DNA of 5,008 nt from Ktedonobacterales bacterium (GTDB lineage Bacteria; Chloroflexota; Ktedonobacteria; Ktedonobacterales; JADMIN01). The translations under genes were made by a program, and so were the position numbers. The stretch spans positions 1 to 5,008 of the forward strand of contig JANWHL010000040.1 in the NCBI GenBank assembly GCA_025450405.1. The letters are read 5' to 3'. Positions 1 to 4,498 of this stretch are shown in pieces. Each line of letters opens with the position of its first letter. Position 1 is the stretch's first letter. The notes under the pieces were generated by a model. That model was not told the origin of the DNA, ran no database searches, and saw nothing but the letters and a program-made list of their open reading frames with translations.

Positions 1-184
1 GACCACGCCCCCTGGCGCTCAGAGGGTGTCGTTGGCATCCCCCTGGGCGCTTCGCCCGAAAATAGCCCAATGGCCACGTCGTCGCCGGACCTGCCCCCCC
101 TGTGCCCGCCACCCCTAAGTGCCCGCTCGCCAGCCCAGATTCTCCTGAAAATAGCCTGTTGCCCGCCCGCGGTCCTCGAAGCTT

Positions 185-217
185 AGGATGACACGCGGAA
201 CTTCCATTCCGCATCCT
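185..217. repeat. Hairpin-forming repeat element, copy 1
   Basis: A nested inverted repeat: AGGAT (185-189) pairs with ATCCT (213-217) and GCGGAA (195-200) pairs perfectly with TTCCGC (207-212). This gives an 11-bp stem with a 6-nt loop and a 5-nt bulge (GACAC) on the 5' side. A diverged second copy lies 166 bp downstream. There is no T-tract after it, so it is not an ordinary terminator. It may be a small dispersed repeat, a protein-binding palindrome or a structured RNA segment. The strand of action is unknown. Confidence 0.5.
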
Positions 218-350
218 CGCCACACGATCCGCCCCCCTTGACCACCCCGCCCGCGATTGCGCCGCCATTATCAGCCTCATCGCTGACGGCGCGCCGTCCT
301 GGGGCTTCCCTTGATTACCGCCCGCCGCCCCCACGACCTGTCCCCAACTC

Positions 351-382
351 AGGATTACACGCGGAATACAATTTCGCATGCT
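351..382. repeat. Hairpin-forming repeat element, copy 2
   Basis: Aligns to the element at 185-217 through the shared AGGAT-ACACGCGGAA start and the similar TTCCGCAT/TTTCGCAT end. GCGGAA (361-366) can pair with TTTCGC (372-377) with one G-U pair, and AGGAT (351-355) pairs with ATGCT (378-382) at four of five positions. The stem and 5-nt bulge are thus largely kept although the loop has changed (CTTCCA to TACAA). Both copies are followed by GACCACCCCGCCCG, at 23 and 6 nt respectively, so the duplicated unit may extend past the hairpin. Confidence 0.45.
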
Positions 383-462
383 CTCCCGACCACCCCGCCC
401 GACCGTGGCCGCCACCTTCCGGCGATCGCGATGAGTTGTCCCACCACCCTCACCATCCACCC

Positions 463-491
463 TGGACGACGATACTACGCCATCGTACAAT
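463..491 (+). promoter_or_regulatory. Predicted promoter of the marR gene
   Basis: TGGACG (463-468, four of six matches to the -35 consensus) and TACAAT (486-491, five of six to -10) are separated by 17 bp. Transcription would begin near 497-500, only a few bases before the ATG at 502, so the message would be leaderless or nearly so. This fits the absence of any Shine-Dalgarno sequence before that ATG. It is a prediction from consensus matching only. Confidence 0.5.
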
Positions 492-503
492 ACGACCACG
501 TAT
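484..503. promoter_or_regulatory. Candidate MarR autoregulatory operator
   Basis: Two overlapping inverted repeats share one arm. CGTA-CAA-TACG spans 484-494 and ATACG-ACCA-CGTAT spans 490-503. They cover the predicted -10 hexamer, the transcription start and the start codon. MarR repressors commonly bind palindromes overlapping their own promoter, so a protein bound here would block initiation. The arms are short and could be chance, and there are no homologous promoters to compare. Confidence 0.4.
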
Positions 504-963
504 GAACATGCGCGGCACGCAACCCATCGTCCCAGCGCTGGAGCACGCCACCCACGCGGTGGCGCTGTGGATCGACCGCGTCTTCGGCGACACGTTCAAT
601 GATCCGCGCCTGACCGAGGCCGAAGTCAACGTGCTCGCCTATCTCGTGCGCCACGCGCCCTGCTCGATCAACGACCTGCACCGGAGCTTTGGCCATAAGC
701 GGTCCACCCTGACCAGCCTGGTGGACCGCCTCGAAGGCCGCGGCTGGGTCCGGCGGGGGCCACATCCCACCTCGCGCCGCCTGGTCCTGCTGCATCTGAC
801 CGATACGGGCCAACCCGTCGCGGAACATGTGCGCGCCGTCCTGGACGCGCTCGAAGCGCGCGTCAGCGCGCGGACCGGCTCCAGCGACCTCGCCGCGTAT
901 CGGCGCGTGCTGCGTGCCCTGGAGGAGGAGCTAGCGCATGACCCACCGCCGCAACCCATCTGA
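502..963 (+). CDS. MarR-family winged-helix transcriptional regulator
   Basis: A 153-residue protein of typical MarR length, expected to act as a dimeric cytoplasmic DNA-binding repressor responding to a small ligand or oxidant. An N-terminal helical region (about 10-50, with LTEAEVNVLAYL) leads into the helix-turn-helix at about 55-83 (SINDLHRSFGHKRSTLTSLVDRLEGRGWV region). The wing follows at 84-100, ending in the family-typical LTDTG, and a C-terminal dimerisation helix runs to about 145. The single cysteine, C54, sits just before the HTH and could be redox-sensitive, but this is inference. The frame is open upstream to 238, but that part is Pro/Arg-rich and lacks MarR features. ATG 502 is chosen because the domain starts there and a promoter lies directly upstream; ATG 508 is also possible. 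The last 26 bases overlap the next gene. The regulated ligand cannot be inferred. Confidence 0.9.
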   Translation: MNMRGTQPIVPALEHATHAVALWIDRVFGDTFNDPRLTEAEVNVLAYLVRHAPCSINDLHRSFGHKRSTLTSLVDRLEGRGWVRRGPHPTSRRLVLLHLTDTGQPVAEHVRAVLDALEARVSARTGSSDLAAYRRVLRALEEELAHDPPPQPI

Positions 964-1519
964 CGCCTTTGACGCGCATGACCTACACGACGCCCACACG
1001 CCTTTAGCAGCGCGCCCCGGCGATGGATCGCACGCCGTTCCGAGCGACGCCCACCCCGCGGCCACGCCCCGTGGCGCGGATCACGACGCCCACGGCGCGG
1101 GTCACGAGGCCCCTACCCCTGCCATCCTCGACGACGACTTCGCGCACGCCTTCCTCAGCGGCGCGCTGCCCCCAGCGCGCTTCCACCATCGCGACCATCT
1201 CCGGCTCGCCTGGTGTCTCACACGCCGGCACGGTGTGGACGACGCCACCACCATCATCACCGCCGGCATCCGCGACTTCGCCACCCAACACGGGCAGGCC
1301 GCGAAGTATCACGAGACCCTTACCCGCTTCTGGGTGCGCATCGTCAACCATCTGGCGCGCACCCGGCCTGACCTCACCACCTTCGACGCCTACCTCGCCG
1401 CGTTCCCCCAGCTCCTCGACGAAGATCTCCCCTACCGCCACTGGCACCGCGCCACCATGGATAGTCCCGCCGCCCGCGCGGAATGGGTCGAGCCCGATCT
1501 GCTCGAGATGCCGGCATAG
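938..1519 (+). CDS. Uncharacterised protein with His-rich N-terminal tail, co-transcribed with marR
   Basis: A 193-residue predicted soluble protein with no signal peptide or membrane helix. The start is well supported: GGAGGAGGAG (921-930) lies 7 nt before the ATG, inside the marR coding region, so translation is probably coupled. Residues 1-62 are low-complexity and rich in His, Asp, Ala and Pro (AHDLHDAH, DHDAHGAGHE), suggesting a disordered, possibly metal-binding tail. Residues 63-193 look like a folded helical domain with F-HHRDHLRLAW at 82-92 and KYHETLTRFW at 123-132. These motifs resemble a widespread family of small hypothetical bacterial proteins known to me by pattern only; I cannot name a Pfam family or function. 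The conserved-looking histidines could bind metal or be catalytic, which is inference. Being in the MarR unit, it may be a target of that regulator. Confidence 0.82.
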   Translation: MTHRRNPSDAFDAHDLHDAHTPLAARPGDGSHAVPSDAHPAATPRGADHDAHGAGHEAPTPAILDDDFAHAFLSGALPPARFHHRDHLRLAWCLTRRHGVDDATTIITAGIRDFATQHGQAAKYHETLTRFWVRIVNHLARTRPDLTTFDAYLAAFPQLLDEDLPYRHWHRATMDSPAARAEWVEPDLLEMPA

Positions 1520-1533
1520 CCGCGCCTCTCCAT

Positions 1534-1553
1534 CGCCGCTCGCCGCTCGCCGC
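1534..1553. repeat. Short tandem repeat CGCCGCT
   Basis: The 7-bp unit CGCCGCT occurs at 1534-1540 and 1541-1547, followed by a partial unit CGCCGC (1548-1553). It lies just beyond the stop of the uncharacterised gene and directly abuts the CCTCTGTG repeats. It is probably a slippage-prone microsatellite; no function is evident. Confidence 0.7.
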
Positions 1554-1746
1554 CCCTCTGTGTCCTCCGTGTCCTCTGTGGTTTCATTCGTCGGCCGCCG
1601 CGTCCCACGGCATTCTCCGCGTCCTCGGCGGTTCCCTCGTCCCTCTCTCCGTCCCCTCCCTCTCTCCTCCTCTGTGCCCTCTGTGGTTAGATCCTCCGTC
1701 TCTCTTCTTCGTCGCTCCTCTCTGTCCCTCTGTGTCCTCTGTTTCC
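1553..1746. repeat. Degenerate CCTCTGTG repeat cluster in convergent spacer
   Basis: The + strand is almost pure pyrimidine plus G. CCTCTGTG occurs exactly at 1555, 1573, 1669, 1678 and 1727, with near copies at 1564 (CCTCCGTG), 1622 (TCCTCGGCG) and 1736 (CCTCTGTT). Within each cluster the units are spaced exactly 9 bp. Three of the four modules (about 1555-1584, 1613-1633, 1669-1688, 1727-1743) end in GGTT. Because 9 is a multiple of three, the reverse strand stays open and encodes Thr-Glu-Asp repeats (TTEDTEDTEG, TTEGTEEE), which are a by-product and not a credible protein. Similar blocks are, as I recall, scattered between genes in several environmental bacterial phyla. Lying between two gene ends, they may affect transcript 3' ends. 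Confidence 0.85.
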
Positions 1747-1778
1747 TCCTTGTGAGTCCCTCCTCCTTGTGAATCCCT
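1745..1778. repeat. 17-bp tandem duplication
   Basis: Two adjacent 17-bp units, CCTCCTTGTGAGTCCCT (1745-1761) and CCTCCTTGTGAATCCCT (1762-1778), differ at one base. The second ends one base before the stop-codon end of the antiporter gene. It is related in composition to the neighbouring CCTCTGTG units and probably arose by local duplication. Confidence 0.9.
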
Positions 1779-1779
1779 C

Positions 1780-3438
1780 CTACTCCCCCACGACGACCCG
1801 CGGCGCTTCCGCCTGATCCCCGCGTGCCGCCGCGCGCTTCGCCGCCTCCACCGCCGGGTCGCGTCCGACGATCAGCGCCAGCAGCACACAGGCCGCGCAG
1901 CCAATCACGGTGATCATGAAGGTCTGGTTGAGGCTGGTCACGATGGCCCCCGGCACGCGCGACGTCACATAGTGCTGCGCGGCGTGCGCCACGCACGTCT
2001 GGATCGCCGGGACATTCGGCCCGTTCTGAGCGAAGCAGAGCGCTTTGGCTTGCGCCAGCGGCGCGCCCTGAAACGCCGTCGTGATGGCGGCCACCTGGCT
2101 CTTCGTCTGTTGCGTCAGGTAGGTCGTCAGCGCCGCGACGCCGATGGCGCCCGCCACCTGCCGCGTCACGTTCACCAGCGACGACGCCCGCGCCATCGCG
2201 CGGTTGCTGACCGCTGACACCACCAGCGTCTGCAACGGGATGTTGGTGAGGCCCAGCCCCAGACCGCGTACGACTAGCCAGCCCTGTACGGACCAGCCCG
2301 ACGTATGAAGATCGAGCAAAGTAAACCCGATACTCCCGATCGCGAGCAGCGCGAACCCGACCGCCACCATTATTCGCGGTCCGATCCGGTTATAGAGCTG
2401 GCCCGCGAACACCGTGGTGATGGCCGCCGCGAGCCCCTGCGAGATCAGGATCTGGCCCGTCTCCAGCGGCCCGTAGTTGGGCTGGCGGATGGTCTCGAAA
2501 AACACGGGAATGAGGATCAGGCTGCCGAAGAGCAGACCAGTGATCGCCCAGAGCAGCACGTTCGAGATCGAGAAGGTGTAGTTCAGGAAGAGCCGGATGT
2601 CAATTACCGGGTCTTTCACGACCAGCTCGTTGATGACCAGGAGCAGCAGCAACACCCCGCCAACGATGAGGAAGCGCGCGACACTGACGTCGATGGTCAG
2701 TCCGCCGAGGTGATAGCGATCGAAGACTGTGTCGTTCCAGCCATGCGCGCCCGCCTCAGTGATGCCATAGACCAGCGCCGTGAACCCCGACATCGCCAGC
2801 AGCAGCCCCAGTACGTCGAAGCGCTGGCCGCTGGCCGGCTCCTCACCATGCTCGCCGGCTAGCACCGCGTGGTCGGCGGCGCGACCGCGCAACACCACGG
2901 CGGCGAGGATGACCGCGATGATCCCGATCGGAATGTTGACAGTGAAGATCGCGCTCCAGTCGAAGGTCTGTGTCAGATAGCCGCCGATCGTCGGGCCGAA
3001 GGCGGGAGCCAGCAGCACCGGCACCCCGATGATGGCCGAGGCCGGACCGCGCTCGGCCGGCGGAAAGACGCGAAACACGATGGCGAAGGCCATGGGAAAG
3101 AGCGCGCCGCCGCCCACGCCTTGCAGCACGCGGAAGGCGATCAACATCTCTTTACTGGGCGCGAACGCGCAGAGGGCCGATCCGCCGGTGAAGAGCACCA
3201 GCGCGGTGATGAACGTAATCTTGGTCCCGATGCGATCACTCAGGTAGCCGGTGACCGGGATCACCGCCGCCTGCGCCAGGAAATAGCCCGTCACCACCCA
3301 CTCAATCGTCTGGAAATCGGTCTTGAAGGCGTGGGCCATTTGGGGCAGGGCGACATTGACGATCGTGTTGTCGAGCACCGCCATGAAAAGGCCGATCGCG
3401 CAGACGATCGCCGCCTGCCACTTGTAGTCCAGCCGCAT
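1780..3438 (-). CDS. DHA2-family (EmrB/QacA-like) MFS drug:H+ antiporter
   Basis: A 552-residue inner-membrane transporter predicted to expel hydrophobic or cationic toxic compounds in exchange for protons. Fourteen hydrophobic segments fit the DHA2 family. Signatures are D1 in helix 1 (LDNTIVNVALP, 22-32; D23 is the equivalent of the functional acidic residue), motif A between helices 2 and 3 (GYLSDRIGTK, 64-73), motif B (RVLQGVGGG, 103-111), a motif C region (GVPVLLAPAFGPTIGG, 138-153), WSAIFTVNIPIG (161-172), and an A-like loop in the second half (GQLYNRIGPR, 346-355). A long loop between helices 13 and 14 (about 442-500) holds C468 and C482, which could form a disulfide. The start follows GGAGG by 6 nt, lying in the end of tetR; the genes are 1 nt apart, so translation is probably coupled. 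Substrate is unknown. EmrB usually pairs with an EmrA membrane-fusion protein, which is not present here. Confidence 0.95.
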   Translation of the reverse strand: MRLDYKWQAAIVCAIGLFMAVLDNTIVNVALPQMAHAFKTDFQTIEWVVTGYFLAQAAVIPVTGYLSDRIGTKITFITALVLFTGGSALCAFAPSKEMLIAFRVLQGVGGGALFPMAFAIVFRVFPPAERGPASAIIGVPVLLAPAFGPTIGGYLTQTFDWSAIFTVNIPIGIIAVILAAVVLRGRAADHAVLAGEHGEEPASGQRFDVLGLLLAMSGFTALVYGITEAGAHGWNDTVFDRYHLGGLTIDVSVARFLIVGGVLLLLLVINELVVKDPVIDIRLFLNYTFSISNVLLWAITGLLFGSLILIPVFFETIRQPNYGPLETGQILISQGLAAAITTVFAGQLYNRIGPRIMVAVGFALLAIGSIGFTLLDLHTSGWSVQGWLVVRGLGLGLTNIPLQTLVVSAVSNRAMARASSLVNVTRQVAGAIGVAALTTYLTQQTKSQVAAITTAFQGAPLAQAKALCFAQNGPNVPAIQTCVAHAAQHYVTSRVPGAIVTSLNQTFMITVIGCAACVLLALIVGRDPAVEAAKRAAARGDQAEAPRVVVGE

Positions 3439-3439
3439 G

Positions 3440-4228
3440 TTAAACCTCCGGGGCCACCAGCAGAGTGCCGTCTAACAGTTGGATGACGATCTGCTCGCGG
3501 GCGCGTGCCAGCGCCGCCCGCGAGTCGAGATCCACACCGGGAAAGAACAGGCGATAGCGAGGGATTGCGAGGTGGTAATTCAGTGTGAGGGTGATGGCAT
3601 TGGCGATGATCAGGACGGGATCGAGGTCCGGCCGCACGATGCCCGCTGCCTGGGCGCGCCGCAGATAGGCCGCCACCGGGCTAACCCACGCGGCACCGCC
3701 CTCGCCGTCCTTGATCATGGTGAAGGTGCACCAGCCCTCGGCCGCCTCCCACGCCAGGATCCGCGCCGCCAGCGGGTGGTCGCCGTAGTAGTCGAACGTC
3801 CACCGGACGGCGCCCGCGATGAAGGCGCGCACCTCGCGCGCGGTCGGGGGCGTCGCCTGGCCAGACACGACCGGCGTCAGCACGGCGGCGAACTCGCCCT
3901 GGACGTTCTCCTTCATGCGGCCGACGACGGCGCGGTAGAGCCCGAGCTTGTCGCCGTAGTAGTGGAAGATTAGGGCCTTGTTATAGCCGGCGGCGGCGGC
4001 GATGGCGTCCACGCGCGCGCCCGCGAACCCGTCACGCGCGAACACTTCCTCGGCGGCGCGCCGAATCGCCTCGCGGGCGGCGGCGGCGTCACGTTCTCGT
4101 CCGCGCACCATTCCCCGATCTCGCCCGCGCTCTCGTCCTGGTTCTCGCCGGCGCTCCCTCCCGCGCCCGTTCGGTGATCCGTCGTGCGTCCTGTCGCCGG
4201 CGGGCGTGGACTCCGCCTCGATCGCCAT
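3440..4228 (-). CDS. TetR-family transcriptional repressor with Arg-rich N-terminal extension
   Basis: A 262-residue predicted dimeric repressor, probably of the adjoining antiporter gene. The TetR_N helix-turn-helix spans about 52-98, with FARDGFAGARVDAIAAAAGYNKALIFHYYGDK features typical of the family. The helical ligand-binding domain follows (about 125-255), containing HPLAARILAWEA and YRLFFPGVDL. The first ~48 residues are an unusual Arg/Gly/Glu-rich tail (GRGRERRREPGRERGRDRG) that family members, usually about 190-220 residues, lack. The ATG at 4228 is chosen because GGAGGG (4240-4235) lies upstream at 7-nt spacing. M40 (codon 4111-4109) would give a standard 223-residue protein but has only a weak upstream GGGGA. 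The tail could add DNA-backbone contacts (inference). The inducing compound is unknown. Confidence 0.93.
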   Translation of the reverse strand: MAIEAESTPAGDRTHDGSPNGRGRERRREPGRERGRDRGMVRGRERDAAAAREAIRRAAEEVFARDGFAGARVDAIAAAAGYNKALIFHYYGDKLGLYRAVVGRMKENVQGEFAAVLTPVVSGQATPPTAREVRAFIAGAVRWTFDYYGDHPLAARILAWEAAEGWCTFTMIKDGEGGAAWVSPVAAYLRRAQAAGIVRPDLDPVLIIANAITLTLNYHLAIPRYRLFFPGVDLDSRAALARAREQIVIQLLDGTLLVAPEV

Positions 4229-4258
4229 CGCATGCCCTCCATCCGCAAGTGCCGCGCG

Positions 4259-4274
4259 CTAACTAACCAGTTGG
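4259..4274. promoter_or_regulatory. Candidate TetR operator
   Basis: An imperfect 16-bp palindrome that reads CTAACTAACCAGTTGG on the + strand, with exact inner arms AACT (4261-4264) and AGTT (4269-4272) around AACC. It directly follows the predicted tetR -10 and spans the expected transcription start near 4268, the usual place for a TetR-family operator. It is the only AT-rich palindrome in this interval. Binding is inferred from position and symmetry. Confidence 0.5.
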
Positions 4275-4303
4275 ATAATAACGGACGCGTCACTCGGCGT
4301 CAA
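4275..4303 (-). promoter_or_regulatory. Promoter of the tetR-antiporter operon
   Basis: On the - strand TTGACG (4303-4298, five of six matches to the -35 consensus) is followed after exactly 17 bp by TATTAT (4280-4275, five of six to -10). This is the best sigma-70-like promoter in the window and stands out in such GC-rich DNA. The predicted start near 4268 leaves a leader of about 40 nt before the tetR ATG. Confidence 0.75.
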
Positions 4304-4336
4304 GAGGCACACCGCCCGCACGCTCTGGCCCATACT

Positions 4337-4371
4337 GACGCCTTCCGGAAGCGTCCCCCTGGGCGGAAGGC
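4337..4371. repeat. Overlapping alternative inverted repeats in the divergent control region
   Basis: Two structures compete for the same bases. One is GACGC (4337-4341) with GCGTC (4351-4355), enclosing the palindrome TTCCGGAA (4343-4350). The other pairs GCCTTCCG (4340-4347) with CGGAAGGC (4364-4371), 8 bp perfect with a 16-nt loop. They cannot form at once. If the ABC gene is transcribed from upstream of here, this could be a leader switch; otherwise it may be protein-binding sites. No T-tract follows. Confidence 0.4.
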
Positions 4372-4383
4372 CGCGCCGCCGCG

Positions 4384-4396
4384 GCAAGGCGCTTGC
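4384..4396. repeat. Small perfect hairpin
   Basis: GCAAG-GCG-CTTGC, a 5-bp stem with a 3-nt loop, in the spacer between the tetR promoter and the ABC gene. It may be part of the same control region; it has no terminator T-run. Confidence 0.35.
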
Positions 4397-4423
4397 GTCT
4401 CAACCTCAGCGGTGGTAGTGTCA

Positions 4424-4498
4424 GATCACTGCTGGCGACTTCGACCTATGCGACCGATTTGTGATCACGTTCATTGACCTCGCGAGGTGATCGGATCA
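4424..4498. promoter_or_regulatory. GATC-centred palindrome cluster upstream of the ABC gene
   Basis: Four GATC sites lie in 75 bp: 4424, 4463, 4489 and 4494. Three are in GTGATC or its complement, including the perfect palindrome GTGATCAC (4461-4468), and the last two form TGATC-G-GATCA (4488-4498) ending on the start codon. AGTG/CACT arms (4417-4420, 4427-4430) surround the first. This looks like an operator zone for a dimeric regulator. No clear -10/-35 pair was found for the ABC gene; TTGCGT (4393)-17-TAGTGT (4416) is only a weak match. Confidence 0.4.
4477..4488 (+). promoter_or_regulatory. 12-bp perfect palindrome overlapping the ABC ribosome-binding site
   Basis: ACCTCGCGAGGT is a perfect 12-bp palindrome whose right half supplies the Shine-Dalgarno GAGGTGA (4484-4490), 7 nt before the ATG at 4498. 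As DNA it could be an operator; as RNA the ACCT arm could pair with AGGT across a CGCG loop and mask the ribosome-binding site. The stem is only 4 bp, so the DNA-binding reading is more likely. Confidence 0.5.

Larger units (their letters stand above)
1..462. other. Gene-poor leader region upstream of the MarR gene
   Basis: No convincing coding region is seen on either strand. The stretch is C-rich on the + strand and scattered with short repeats. GAAAATAGCC occurs at 58-67 and 147-156, GACCACCCCGCCCG at 240-253 and 388-401, and two hairpin-forming copies of a longer element are listed separately. A small hairpin (GGGCG/CGCCC, 45-57) has no T-run after it on either strand, so it is not a standard intrinsic terminator. 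Frames that stay open here are proline-, serine- and arginine-rich, as expected for non-coding GC-rich DNA. The region could be a decayed gene or a regulatory spacer; the sequence does not decide. Confidence 0.6.

Noticed and set aside
45..57. GGGCG/CGCCC hairpin as an intrinsic terminator
   Set aside because: Only 5 bp and followed by GAAAAT, with no T-run on the correct side for either strand.
1..186. Open + frame running in from the left edge to the TAG at 184-186
   Set aside because: Translation is Pro/Ser-rich without recognisable motifs; openness is expected in GC-rich DNA, so no gene tail is called.
1..214. Minus-strand frame from ATG at 214 open to the left edge
   Set aside because: It is Gly/Arg-rich, lacks a credible ribosome-binding site, and contains the repeats; no domain seen.
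238..501. Extended N-terminus for the MarR protein from a TTG start
   Set aside because: The extra 88 residues are Pro/Arg/Ser-rich with no family similarity, have no ribosome-binding site, and contain the predicted promoter.
1004..1996. 330-residue minus-strand frame with Thr-Glu-Asp repeats
   Set aside because: It runs through the non-coding CCTCTGTG repeats and antisense to two real genes; its repeats are a by-product of the 9-bp DNA period.
2305..3486. Long + strand frames across the antiporter gene
   Set aside because: Charged, low-complexity shadows (Asp/Arg/His/Glu-rich) of a clear 14-helix transporter on the other strand.
38..4365. TCCCCCTGGGCG present at 38-49 and 4354-4365, considered as element ends
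   Set aside because: A single GC-rich 12-mer with no extended similarity, target duplication or transposase between the copies; probably chance.
4458..4472. CRP-like site in TTTGTGATCACGTTC
   Set aside because: The TGTGA and TCAC halves overlap instead of being 6 bp apart, so it does not match the CRP layout.
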